Of a stretch of 64,000 nt of DNA, positions 26,533-34,588 are shown one piece after another; within the stretch, counting starts at the first letter, position 1, and each line of letters begins with the position of its first letter. Origin of the DNA: Variovorax flavidus (GTDB lineage Bacteria > Pseudomonadota > Gammaproteobacteria > Burkholderiales > Burkholderiaceae_C); contig NZ_JASZYE010000003.1 of assembly GCF_030317145.1 (NCBI RefSeq), forward strand, positions 868,001-932,000. Direction: 5' to 3'. A model generated the notes under the pieces. That model had not been told where the DNA came from. It made no database searches and saw nothing but the letters and a program-made list of their open reading frames with translations. Both the position numbers and the translations under genes were made by a program.

Positions 26533-27237
26533 GTGACCCTCGTCCTTTCAGCCGAATCGCTGCGCTTCACCTGGCCCGGCGCCCGGACGCCCTGCATCGA
26601 CATCGAGCGGCTCGACATCTCGGCCGGCGAAGCCGTGTTCCTGCATGGCCCCAGCGGCTGCGGCAAGAGCACGCTGCTGTCGCTGCTGGCCGGCGTGCTG
26701 GTGGCCGACGCGGGGCGCATCACCCTGCTCGGGCATGACTGGGCGGCACTGTCGGGCGCCGCTCGCGACCGGTCGCGCGTCGCGCACGTCGGCTACATCT
26801 TCCAGCAGTTCAACCTGCTGCCGTACCTGAGCGTGCTCGACAACGTGCTGCTGCCCTGTCGCTTCTCGGCGCGGCGCATGGCGCGGGCGTCGCGCGACGG
26901 CACAGCACGCGCGCAGGCAGAAGAGCTGCTCGCGCAGATGGGCCTGGATGCCAGCCTGTGGCAGCGCCAGGCGATGCAGCTCTCGGTCGGCCAGCAACAG
27001 CGCGTGGCCGCCGCACGCGCGCTCGTCGGCCATCCCGAAGTCGTGATTGCCGACGAGCCGACCTCGGCGCTCGACGAAGACCGCCGTGAGGCCTTCCTCG
27101 ATGTGCTGCTGTCTGCGTGCAGGACGAACCACAGCGCGCTCGTCTTCGTGAGCCACGACCAGCGCATTGCCGAGCGCTTCTCGCGCCATGTGCTGCTGCC
27201 CGAGATCAACCGGGCGGCTTCGGTGGAACCGGCATGA
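26533..27237 (+). CDS. ABC transporter ATPase, LolD/MacB type
   Basis: ATPase of 234 residues starting with GTG at 26533. Walker A GPSGCGKST, Q-loop FQQFNLLPYL, signature LSVGQQQR (Ser-Val in place of Ser-Gly), Walker B VVIADEP and H-loop VSHD are visible. The sequence groups with ATPases that serve FtsX-like permeases moving substrates from the membrane or periplasm outward. Its stop overlaps the permease start (ATGA at 27234-27237). Confidence 0.88.
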   Translation: MTLVLSAESLRFTWPGARTPCIDIERLDISAGEAVFLHGPSGCGKSTLLSLLAGVLVADAGRITLLGHDWAALSGAARDRSRVAHVGYIFQQFNLLPYLSVLDNVLLPCRFSARRMARASRDGTARAQAEELLAQMGLDASLWQRQAMQLSVGQQQRVAAARALVGHPEVVIADEPTSALDEDRREAFLDVLLSACRTNHSALVFVSHDQRIAERFSRHVLLPEINRAASVEPA

Positions 27238-28496
27238 AGGCTTTGTTCGGCATCGCATGGCGCAGTGCCTGGAACCGGCGCTTCACTCTTGCACTGACCG
27301 TGCTGTCGATCGCGCTGTCGACCTTTCTGCTCCTCGGCGTCGAACGCATCCGTACCGAATTGCGCGAGAACTTCTCGTCCTCGGTGTCGGGCACCGACCT
27401 GATCGTCGGCGCGCGCACCGGGTCGACCCAGTTGCTGCTCTATTCGGTGTTCCGCATCGGCGCCGCCACCAACAACGTGCAGTGGAAGAGCGTGCAGGCG
27501 CTTGCCGCGCACCCCGGCGTGGCCTGGGTCGTGCCGCTGTCGCTGGGCGACTCGCACCGCGGCTTCTCCGTGCTGGCCACCACGCCCGAGTACTTCGAGC
27601 ACTTCCATTACGGCAATCGCCAGGCACTCCAGATGCGCGAGGGCAAGCCCTTCGGCGAACTCTTCGATGCCGTGGTCGGCGCAGAAGTGGCCGACAAGCT
27701 CGGCTACCACGTGGGCCAGAAGATCACGCTCGCCCACGGCAGCGGCGAGCTGAACGTGTCCGAGCATGCCGACAAGCCCTTCACTGTGGTGGGCGTGCTG
27801 GCGCGCACCGGCACGCCGGTCGATCGCACCGTGCACATCGGGCTTTCGGCCATGGAAGCCATTCACCTCGAATGGATGGGCGGCGCTCCGATGCCGGGCG
27901 TGAAGATTCCGGCCGAGCAGGTGCGCAAGTTCGACCTCACGCCCAAGAACGTGACCGCCGCGCTGGTCGGCCTGAAGAATCGCGCCGCCGTGTTCGCAGT
28001 GCAGCGCTGGGTCTCCACCTACGCGGACGAGCCGCTGATGGCCATCCTCCCCGGCGTGGCGCTCGACGAGCTGTGGGGCGTGATCGGCGTCGGCGAGAAC
28101 GCGCTGCTGCTGATGTCGGCGCTCGTCGCGCTCGTCAGCCTCGCGGGGCTGGTGTCGGTGGTGATGGCCAGCCTCAACGAGCGGCGCCGCGAGCTGGCCG
28201 TGTTGCGCGCTGTCGGAGCCAGCCTGCGCCATGTGCTCGCACTGCTGGCGCTCGAAGGCGCGCTGGTCACGCTGCTGGGCGTGGCGATCGGCATCGTCTT
28301 TGCCGTGCTCGGTATCGCCCTGCTCTCGCCCTGGCTTCAGTCGCAGTTCGGACTGGCGCTGCACCTGTCCGAACCTACACTGAACGAATGGACGCTGCTC
28401 GCGGCCCTCGTCGTGGCCGGCTGGGTCGCCAGCCTGCTGCCGGGCATCCGCGCCTACCGGCTTTCACTCGCCGATGGCCTCTCTCCAAGGATCTGA
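27234..28496 (+). CDS. FtsX/MacB-type ABC permease
   Basis: Permease of 420 residues. One N-terminal helix (RRFTLALTVLSIALSTFLLL) is followed by a large periplasmic domain (about 45-280) and three C-terminal helices with the FtsX segment SLNERRRELAVLRAVGASLR. Topology is that of MacB/LolE mechanotransmission proteins. With the preceding ATPase it forms a transport or envelope-remodelling pair rather than a classical importer. Related clusters with DUF2796 and DUF3299 proteins occur in many proteobacteria; the cargo is not known to me. Confidence 0.87.
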   Translation: MKALFGIAWRSAWNRRFTLALTVLSIALSTFLLLGVERIRTELRENFSSSVSGTDLIVGARTGSTQLLLYSVFRIGAATNNVQWKSVQALAAHPGVAWVVPLSLGDSHRGFSVLATTPEYFEHFHYGNRQALQMREGKPFGELFDAVVGAEVADKLGYHVGQKITLAHGSGELNVSEHADKPFTVVGVLARTGTPVDRTVHIGLSAMEAIHLEWMGGAPMPGVKIPAEQVRKFDLTPKNVTAALVGLKNRAAVFAVQRWVSTYADEPLMAILPGVALDELWGVIGVGENALLLMSALVALVSLAGLVSVVMASLNERRRELAVLRAVGASLRHVLALLALEGALVTLLGVAIGIVFAVLGIALLSPWLQSQFGLALHLSEPTLNEWTLLAALVVAGWVASLLPGIRAYRLSLADGLSPRI

Positions 28497-28498
28497 AC

Positions 28499-29098
28499 AT
28501 GACATTGCGCCTTCCCGTTTCCTTCCTTCTCGCGGTCGTCATCGCCGGCAGCGCATGGGCCGCCGAGCCCTCGCCCCAGGCCACCTCCCCGACCAACCCG
28601 CTCGGCGGCAAGCCCGCCGACGCCAAGGCCGCGCCGGGCCAGCCGCGGGTCATCTCGTGGGAAGAACTGGTGCCCAAGGACTGGGATCCGATGAAGGAAC
28701 TCAAGGGCGTGGACCTCAGCAAGCTCGACGACAGCGACCCACGCGCCAACGAGATGCTGATGAAACTGCAGGACATGTCGAACAACGCGCCGACCAACGC
28801 CGCGATGAACGGGGTCGAGGTGAAGATCCCCGGCTTCATCGTGCCGCTGGAAGAGAACAAGGGCGAGGTCACCGAGTTCCTGCTGGTGCCCTACTTCGGC
28901 GCCTGCATTCACACTCCGCCGCCCCCGGCCAACCAGATCCTGCACGTGCGCCCGAAGCAAGGCGCGAAGTTCCGCGCCATGGACACGGTATGGGTCACCG
29001 GCAAGCTGCAGACCCTGCGCAACGATTCGATGATGGGCGTGAGCGGCTATCACGTCACGGCCGACAGCGTCACGAAGTACACCGGCGGCGCGAAGTAG
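28499..29098 (+). CDS. DUF3299 secreted protein
   Basis: Protein of 199 residues with a signal peptide (MTLRLPVSFLLAVVIAGSAWAA), a Pro/Ala-rich linker and a C-terminal DUF3299 domain: ISWEELVPKDWDP, VKIPGFIVPLE, LVPYFGACIHTPPPPANQ, then HVTADSV. The Cys-x-His in GACIHTPPPP is strictly kept in the family and could bind metal. Two bases after the permease stop, it is the last gene of the sseA-DUF2796-ABC-FtsX-DUF3299 run. Function unknown. Confidence 0.85.
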   Translation: MTLRLPVSFLLAVVIAGSAWAAEPSPQATSPTNPLGGKPADAKAAPGQPRVISWEELVPKDWDPMKELKGVDLSKLDDSDPRANEMLMKLQDMSNNAPTNAAMNGVEVKIPGFIVPLEENKGEVTEFLLVPYFGACIHTPPPPANQILHVRPKQGAKFRAMDTVWVTGKLQTLRNDSMMGVSGYHVTADSVTKYTGGAK

Positions 29099-29110
29099 CA
29101 GGGGCCTGCG

Positions 29111-29587
29111 CTAGAGCGACTTCGTCATGAAGACGCTGTGCGGGTCATCGAGGTAGCTGCCGAAGGGAGCGCAGTACGTGAAGCCGAGCGACTCGTACAG
29201 CTTCTGCGCCGGTTCGAACGCCTTCATCCGGCCTGTCTCCAGACTCAACCGATCGTAGGTTCGCGCCCGCGCCTCCTCGATGATGCGCTGGAGCACGGCG
29301 CGTGCGACTCCTCGTCCGCGATGCGCTTCCGAGGTTCGCATCGACTTGACTTCGCCGTGTTTGGGCGAAAGCTCTCGAAGCGCACCGCAGCCCAGCAGCT
29401 CGGTGCCTTCCCACACGGTCCAGAACGTGACATCCGGCTGTCGCAGCTTGTCGATGTCCAGCGCGTGAATGCTGCCCGGCGGTGAAAGCTCGTGCATGCT
29501 GCGCAGGTGCGCCTGCAGCAACGCACGAATCTCCGGCCCCGAGAGATCGTCGAGCCTGATCTGCATCTCCGCCGCCGGGAGGCTCAC
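29111..29587 (-). CDS. GNAT-family N-acetyltransferase
   Basis: Protein of 158 residues with the acetyl-CoA loop motif RGRGVARAVLQRIIEEA and a C-terminal YESLGFTYCAPFGSYLDDPHSVFM, typical of the PaiA/ElaA-like small acetyltransferases. A GTG start at 29587 overlaps the stop of the upstream M20 peptidase (GTGA); Met8 at 29566 is an alternative. The acceptor substrate is unknown; coupling to a peptidase hints at an amino acid or peptide. Confidence 0.85.
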   Translation of the reverse strand: MSLPAAEMQIRLDDLSGPEIRALLQAHLRSMHELSPPGSIHALDIDKLRQPDVTFWTVWEGTELLGCGALRELSPKHGEVKSMRTSEAHRGRGVARAVLQRIIEEARARTYDRLSLETGRMKAFEPAQKLYESLGFTYCAPFGSYLDDPHSVFMTKSL

Positions 29588-30849
29588 TGCTTGCCGATCT
29601 CGGTCAACAGCCGCGTGACGAGGTACAGCCGCGGAACGATCGAATCGACTTCGATGTACTCGTCCTTCGCGTGGTAGCCGAAGCCCGCGAGGCCGAAGCT
29701 TTCGAGCACGGTCGCCTTGCCCGAACGGCCCGCGAAGCCGGCATCGGTACCCCCGCCCGTCATCGGGGCCAGTCCGAGGTCGCGGTCGATTTCCTTGTAG
29801 ATGGCTTGCGCCTTGGCAGCGAGTGCTGCCCCCTTTTCGCCAGCGACGAATGCAGGGCGACCCACTTCGACCTTCAGCGTGGTTTCGGTGTCGGGAATCA
29901 GCTTGCCGCTGGCGAGCTTGCTTTGCAGCGCGGCTTCGAGTTTTTTCTCGGCGCCGGGCTGCGTGATTCGGATGTCGCCCAGTGCCTGCGCCTTGGCAGT
30001 GATCTGGTTGAGCGGCCCATTGGCGCTCGCCACCGTCCAGTTCAGCGTGGCGCCGGGCGTTTCCTTGGGAATGTCCTTGGTCTGCAGCATCTGGTAGGCC
30101 AATTCGTAAAGCGCATTGCGGCCCAGTTCGGGTGCGGCGCCGGCATGCGAAGCGCGGCCCTTGACCTCCAGCGTGGCCGTCGCAATGCCGGCGGCACCGA
30201 GCAGCAGAGACTCGCCCTTGGCCACCGACTTCGCCGCGGTCGGCTCGAAAGACAGGACGGTGTCGTGCTGGTCGGCCAGGGTGGAAATCAGGTCGCCCGA
30301 ACCGACGGAGCCGACTTCCTCGTCCGGGTTGAACAGCACGGTGAGCGTGTCGTAGTCGCGCCAGCCTGCGTCGGCGAGGATCTTCAATGAAGCGAGCATG
30401 ACCGCGATGCCGCCCTTGTCGTCGGCGATGCCTGGGCCATAGATGCGATTGCCGTCGACCTTGTACGGCTGCGTGCCAAGAATGCCCTGCGCGTACACGG
30501 TGTCCATGTGCGCCTGCAGCATGATCTTGCGTTTGCCTGTGCCCTTGAGCGTGCCCACGACGATGTCGGCGCCCGCGCCGGCTGTGGCCTTGCGACGCTC
30601 GGTCTTGAAGCCGATGCCCTTGAGCTGCGCTTCGATCACGCTCGCGATTTTCATCAGGCCGTCGACGTTGAGGCTGCCTGATTCGATCAGCACCATTTCC
30701 TTGAGGTTGTCGATCACCGCGGGCTGTGCCTTTTCCGCTGCTGCGAGCAGCCTGGCATCGGGCGCCGCCTGCGCCGTCACGGCCGCAAACACGAGACCAC
30801 AGGCCAGTGCCATGGAAGAGAGGGCACCGGGAAAGCGCTTGTTCATCAT
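29584..30849 (-). CDS. Secreted M20 metallopeptidase (glutamate carboxypeptidase-like), paralogue 1
   Basis: Protein of 421 residues with a signal peptide (NKRFPGALSSMALACGLVFA, then AQA). Zinc-site motifs of M20 enzymes are visible: LQAHMDTVY (His, Asp), GIADDKGGIAV (bridging Asp), NPDEEVGS (catalytic Glu and ligand) and TGGGTDAGF. It resembles carboxypeptidase G2, which removes C-terminal glutamate from folates and peptides. A second, related gene lies at 37876-39177. Tandem ATGs at 30849 and 30846 both lack a strong ribosome-binding site. Followed by a coupled acetyltransferase. Confidence 0.88.
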   Translation of the reverse strand: MMNKRFPGALSSMALACGLVFAAVTAQAAPDARLLAAAEKAQPAVIDNLKEMVLIESGSLNVDGLMKIASVIEAQLKGIGFKTERRKATAGAGADIVVGTLKGTGKRKIMLQAHMDTVYAQGILGTQPYKVDGNRIYGPGIADDKGGIAVMLASLKILADAGWRDYDTLTVLFNPDEEVGSVGSGDLISTLADQHDTVLSFEPTAAKSVAKGESLLLGAAGIATATLEVKGRASHAGAAPELGRNALYELAYQMLQTKDIPKETPGATLNWTVASANGPLNQITAKAQALGDIRITQPGAEKKLEAALQSKLASGKLIPDTETTLKVEVGRPAFVAGEKGAALAAKAQAIYKEIDRDLGLAPMTGGGTDAGFAGRSGKATVLESFGLAGFGYHAKDEYIEVDSIVPRLYLVTRLLTEIGKQ

Positions 30850-31034
30850 TTCAGGAATGTCGGAGTTGAAAGGCGAAGGGAAGCATATTTCACGCCCGTG
30901 CGGCCGCAAGCAAATGCGGGACAAGGGCATGCAAGCCCCGGGTTTCAACTAGGAGTGCCGACCGCCCATGACGTGCCAACATGGCGCGGCGAGGCATGTG
31001 CAATCCGCACGTCCCCCTGCGACTGGAGGCCCCC

Positions 31035-31244
31035 ATGTCCAATCACGTCTACAAGCTCCTCGAACTCACCGGCTCATCGCCGACGAGCAGCGACGATGCG
31101 GTGCTGCGCGCCATCGCCAAGGCCAGCGAATCGGTTCGCAACATCCAGTGGTTCGAGGTGACCGAAACGCGCGGCCATGTGGTCGACGGCAAAGTTGCGC
31201 ACTGGCAAGTCACCATCAAGGCCGGCTTCACCCTGGAAGACTAA
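31035..31244 (+). CDS. Dodecin flavoprotein
   Basis: Protein of 69 residues, the expected length. The sequence HVYKLLELTGSSPTSSDDAV and NIQWFEVTETRGHVV match dodecins, which form hollow dodecamers that store or buffer FMN/riboflavin; the Trp in NIQWFEV would stack on the isoalloxazine. CTGGAGG precedes the ATG. It stands alone between an M20 peptidase (opposite strand) and a repeat copy that starts 7 bp after its stop. Confidence 0.93.
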   Translation: MSNHVYKLLELTGSSPTSSDDAVLRAIAKASESVRNIQWFEVTETRGHVVDGKVAHWQVTIKAGFTLED

Positions 31245-31251
31245 CCCGGCA

Positions 31252-31350
31252 TTCCAGAAATACCGCGGAACCGGCTCAGCCGGGCCGCCGGTATTGCCCC
31301 CGGCAGGGGGTAGGCGGCCACACGAAGTGGGCAAGCCTGGGGGCGAGCCA
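31252..31350 (+). repeat. Dispersed intergenic repeat, copy 4
   Basis: Forward copy starting 7 bp after the dodecin stop (TTCCAGAAATACCGCGG...) and ending 2 bp before the stop of the convergent acidic-protein gene. The tail reads CACACGAAGTGGGCAAGCCT then a G-run. It fills the whole space between the two convergent genes. Confidence 0.8.
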
Positions 31351-31352
31351 AT

Positions 31353-31586
31353 TCAATCAGGTGCCTGGATGACACGGTCGAATTCTTCGTCGGCGGGCAC
31401 GTTGTCCGCATCGAGTTCGCTGGCATCGGTCAGGTCGATGCCGGTTTCTTCGGAAAGCTCGTCGGTCGCTTCGGATTCGTCTTCGTCGAACGCCTCGTCG
31501 TCCTCGGGCAAGGTGTCTTCGGCTTCGTCGATCTCGGGTTCGTCTGCGGTTTCTCCGGGACGCAGAGGGGGGTCGGCGCTGATCAT
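31353..31586 (-). CDS. Small, highly acidic protein of unknown function
   Basis: Protein of 77 residues, roughly 40% Asp plus Glu, with no Cys, Trp or Tyr, starting MISADPPLRPGETADEPEID. AGGAG lies 8 bp upstream of the ATG at 31586, and this start is better than an in-frame ATG at 31619. It is probably disordered. Possible roles are a DNA mimic or a metal or basic-protein partner, but no family is recognised. It converges on dodecin across repeat copy 4. Confidence 0.6.
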   Translation of the reverse strand: MISADPPLRPGETADEPEIDEAEDTLPEDDEAFDEDESEATDELSEETGIDLTDASELDADNVPADEEFDRVIQAPD

Positions 31587-31705
31587 GATCGGGACTCCTG
31601 GCTGACTGATGTTTCGCATGATGCACCCCGAGTGTGGGTCCCAGCCGAATCAGCCACTTCGGCGAAGGGGCAACAAGCGTGTCAGAAAGTGCCGCGGGTG
31701 TCCAC

Positions 31706-32617
31706 TCAGTGCTTGTGGTCGGACGCCTCGTGCGCGTGATCCGGATCGGCAGCAGCGCCGTGCGCATGGTCGTGGTCGGCATGCGCGAAGCGACTCACGA
31801 GCGTGACGAGGAGGATGCCGATTGCCAGCCACACGATCTGCAGGGCCGTCTGCCGCGCCGGGAGCCGCTTCTGCAGTTGCGGGATCAGGTCAGCCAACGC
31901 CACGTAGACGAAGCTGCTGGCCGCCAGCACCAGGAAGTACGGCAGCCAGCCATGCAACTGATCGACCAGCCACCAGCCCGCCAGGCCGCCGAGCGCCGTC
32001 ATCGTCCCGGCCAGCGAGACCTTGACGAGCGCCACGCGCTGGTTGGACGAGCTTTGCCGCAGCACGACCAGGTCGCCGATGTGGTGAGGCACCTCGTGCG
32101 CGAGCACGGCGATCGCGGCCACTAGGCCCAGGCGCAGGTCTGCAACAAAGGCCGAGGCGATCAGGATGCCGTCGCCGAAGCAATGCACGCTGTCGCCGGT
32201 GAGGACGGCCCAGCCACCACCCTTGGCATCGTGCGCATGGTCGTGGGCATGCGGGTGGTGGTGATGATCATGATCGTGCGCATGGGCCCGGCTGTGCCCA
32301 TGTCCGTCGGCGTGCTCGCCGTGGTGATGCTCATGCCCGTGGTGCCACAACTCCGCCTTGTCCAGCAGGAAGAAGAAAACCAGCCCGAACAACAGCACGC
32401 CGAACAGCACGGCCGGCGCGATGTGGCTCTCGAAGGCTTCAGGCAGCAGGTGCATGAAGGCCGTCGCCAACAGTGCGCCGGCGGCAAGGCTCAACAAATG
32501 CTGCGGATTCACGCCGCCGGCGCCGCTGCGCACGCCCACGCGCAACAGCAGCGCGGCGATCCAGACACTTCCGATGCCTGCGACCAGGGTCGCGGCGATG
32601 ATGGCTAACAAGTTCAT
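31706..32617 (-). CDS. ZIP-family metal transporter with His-rich loop
   Basis: Membrane protein of 303 residues. Hydrophobic helices are interrupted by a His-rich cytoplasmic loop (about residues 92-130) with some 19 His residues. Metal-site helices read DSVHCFGDGILIASAF and LAHEVPHHIGDL, the ZIP (HX..HEXPHHXGD) signature. A second His cluster closes the protein. It probably imports zinc, or moves it together with other divalent metals. The start at 32617 follows family length; 78 bp from the upstream dienelactone hydrolase gene and separated from it by a terminator. Confidence 0.88.
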   Translation of the reverse strand: MNLLAIIAATLVAGIGSVWIAALLLRVGVRSGAGGVNPQHLLSLAAGALLATAFMHLLPEAFESHIAPAVLFGVLLFGLVFFFLLDKAELWHHGHEHHHGEHADGHGHSRAHAHDHDHHHHPHAHDHAHDAKGGGWAVLTGDSVHCFGDGILIASAFVADLRLGLVAAIAVLAHEVPHHIGDLVVLRQSSSNQRVALVKVSLAGTMTALGGLAGWWLVDQLHGWLPYFLVLAASSFVYVALADLIPQLQKRLPARQTALQIVWLAIGILLVTLVSRFAHADHDHAHGAAADPDHAHEASDHKH

Positions 32618-32638
32618 GACTGCTTGCGCAATGGTGGC

Positions 32639-32668
32639 AAAAACAAAAGCCGTCCATCGGACGGCTTT
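32639..32668 (-). terminator. Rho-independent terminator of the dienelactone hydrolase gene
   Basis: Perfect 10-bp stem AAAGCCGTCC / GGACGGCTTT (32646-32655 and 32659-32668) with a 3-base loop. On the minus strand it is followed by TTTTGTTTTT, so it ends the leftward transcript from 33603 before the ZIP gene. Confidence 0.85.
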
Positions 32669-32694
32669 CGATTGAAAGCGGCTGGCGGATGCGG

Positions 32695-33603
32695 CTAGGC
32701 CACACCGTTGGCTTTGAACCAGGCCAGGGCGCGCTTCCATCCGTCCTCGGCCGCTTCCTTGACGTAGCTGGCCCGGTTGTCGGCATGGAACGCATGGCCC
32801 GCTTCGGGGTACACGACGAACTGCGACGCCTTGGCGGCCGGTGTGCCGGTTGCCAGGGCGGCTTTCATCTTATCAACCGTGTCAAGAGGGATGCCCTGGT
32901 CCTTGCCGCCGTACAGGCCCAGCACCGGCGCCTGCAGGTGGGCGGCGACGTCGACGGGATGCCGGGGCGTCAGGTCCGAGGGCTGCCCGACGAGCCGGCC
33001 GTACCAGGCGACGCCGGCCTTGACCTTGCCCGTGGCCGCATAGAGCCAGACGATGCGCCCGCCCCAGCAGAAGCCCGTGATGGCTGCTTCCTGCACGTCG
33101 CCGCCATTCGCGGCCGCGTACGTGAGCGCGCCGTCGAGGTCGGCCATGACTTGCGCGTCAGGCACCTTGCTGACGATTTCGGCCTGCAGCTTCGGGATGT
33201 CGGTGTACCCCTTCGGATCGCCCTGTCGCGCGTAAAGCTCGGGGGCAATGGCGAGATAGCCGGCCTTGGCGAAGCGGCGGCAGGTGTCGGCAATGTATTC
33301 GTGCACGCCGAAGATTTCCTGGACCACGAGCACCACGGGCAAGCCGGTCTTGCCGGCCGGCGCGGCGGCATAGGCCGGCACCTCGAAGCCGTTCACCGTG
33401 TACTTGATGGGGCCGGCCCGGAGGCCTTCGTCGGACGTCTTGACGACGGTCTGCGCCGCAATCGGCAAGGTGGCGGCCGCGTAGCCCACGCCGATGGCGG
33501 CCTTGAGCGCCGTGCGGCGCGTGGCGCCTTGCTCGGTGCTGTCGCCGGGGCGGAGCGAATCGAAATCGGCTTGCAGATCGGAAGCGTTCTCGGAACGAGG
33601 CAT
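32695..33603 (-). CDS. Dienelactone hydrolase family protein, probably exported
   Basis: Alpha/beta hydrolase of 302 residues. A leader with TRRTALKAAIGVGYAAATLP looks like a twin-arginine signal. The catalytic triad of dienelactone hydrolases is visible: GFCWGGR (Cys nucleophile), later Asp region, and EAGHAFH (His); the Glu partner is in VVLVVQEIFGVHEYI. It would open lactones such as carboxymethylenebutenolide, or act on other esters. AGGAG precedes the ATG at 33603. It has its own terminator and no aromatic-degradation genes nearby. Confidence 0.88.
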   Translation of the reverse strand: MPRSENASDLQADFDSLRPGDSTEQGATRRTALKAAIGVGYAAATLPIAAQTVVKTSDEGLRAGPIKYTVNGFEVPAYAAAPAGKTGLPVVLVVQEIFGVHEYIADTCRRFAKAGYLAIAPELYARQGDPKGYTDIPKLQAEIVSKVPDAQVMADLDGALTYAAANGGDVQEAAITGFCWGGRIVWLYAATGKVKAGVAWYGRLVGQPSDLTPRHPVDVAAHLQAPVLGLYGGKDQGIPLDTVDKMKAALATGTPAAKASQFVVYPEAGHAFHADNRASYVKEAAEDGWKRALAWFKANGVA

Positions 33604-33670
33604 ACGGGCGAACTCCTGTTGAATCGGACAATGGGCCTGGCGCACGACGCGCAGGCCGCAATGTAGGCGA

Positions 33671-34432
33671 TCAGGCGACGGCGCGGAAGGCCGGCGCAGA
33701 AGCCTCTTCATAGGCCCGTGCCGCGAGCGCGGTCGCGAGAACCCGCGCCGGGTCGATGAGGCGCAGCCCGCCGACCGCCGCCGAGCCCTCCAGCCCCAGG
33801 GGGATCTCGGTGCATCCCATGACAATGGCCACCGGCCCATGGCGCCGCGCGAGCTGCAGCGCGACCTCGCTGAAGCAGGCCTGCGCCAACGGCATGTCGC
33901 CCGCCTTCACGCCATCGTAGATGCCGCGCATGAGCATTCGCCGCTCCTCGGCCAGCGGCAGGTGGCACGCCATGCCGGCGTCCGCCATCGCCTGCTCGTA
34001 GAGACCGATGCGGTAGGTGCCTTCGGTCGCCATCAACGCCACGTCCCGTACGCCTTGCGCCGCCAGATGGGCCGACACCTCGCGCGCGACATGCAGTACC
34101 TCGATCTGCGGAAAGCGTTCCTGCAGGGTGGCGTGCCACGCATGGGCCGTGTTGCAGGCAATCGCCACCGCCCGGCTGCCCAACGCCGCCAGCCGCCCCA
34201 ATGCCTGCAGCATCGGCTCCAACGGCTGATGCGCGCCCAGGCCCTCCGCCTCCAGTGCGCCGCTGCGATCCGGCACCGGCACCTGCGCGAGCCAGTGCTC
34301 CGGAAAGCCCTGGTCTCGCACCGTCTCGCCGCGCGCCCGCATCCGGCGCGCGCAGGCATCGACGAACAGACGCACGAAATCCGCGCCCGCCGCCGGCCCC
34401 ATCCCGCCAAGGATGCCAACTACTCGTGTCAT
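33671..34432 (-). CDS. Aspartate/glutamate racemase family protein
   Basis: Protein of 253 residues. The opening VGILGGMGPAAGADFVR and the paired active-site cysteines in AIACNTAHAW and IVMGCTEIPL define the aspartate racemase family, which interconverts L- and D-Asp or Glu without cofactor. The ATG at 34432 begins the conserved part; upstream frame lies in the repeat. With a DadA-like oxidase, an acidic-amino-acid-type binding protein and M20 peptidases nearby, a role in D-Glu or D-Asp use is plausible but unproven. Confidence 0.88.
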   Translation of the reverse strand: MTRVVGILGGMGPAAGADFVRLFVDACARRMRARGETVRDQGFPEHWLAQVPVPDRSGALEAEGLGAHQPLEPMLQALGRLAALGSRAVAIACNTAHAWHATLQERFPQIEVLHVAREVSAHLAAQGVRDVALMATEGTYRIGLYEQAMADAGMACHLPLAEERRMLMRGIYDGVKAGDMPLAQACFSEVALQLARRHGPVAIVMGCTEIPLGLEGSAAVGGLRLIDPARVLATALAARAYEEASAPAFRAVA

Positions 34433-34472
34433 TGCCGTGCGCTCATTTCGTTCACGCCCCTTCCCAGCCTCT

Positions 34473-34570
34473 TCCAGAAACACCGCGGATCCGGCTCCGC
34501 CGGTCCGCCGGTGTTGCCCCCTGCAAGGGGGTAGGCGGCCACACGAAGTGGGCAAGCCTGGGGGTGTGCT
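34473..34570 (+). repeat. Dispersed intergenic repeat, copy 5
   Basis: Best-preserved forward copy: TCCAGAAACACCGCGGATCC, CGGCTCCGCCGG, CCGCCGGTGTT, then CCCCCTGCAAGGGGG and GTGGGCAAGCCTGGGGGT. Its tail ends 18 bp from the stop of the leftward binding-protein gene at 34589. Confidence 0.85.
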
Positions 34571-34588
34571 CCCAAGCCTCGGGTGTGC

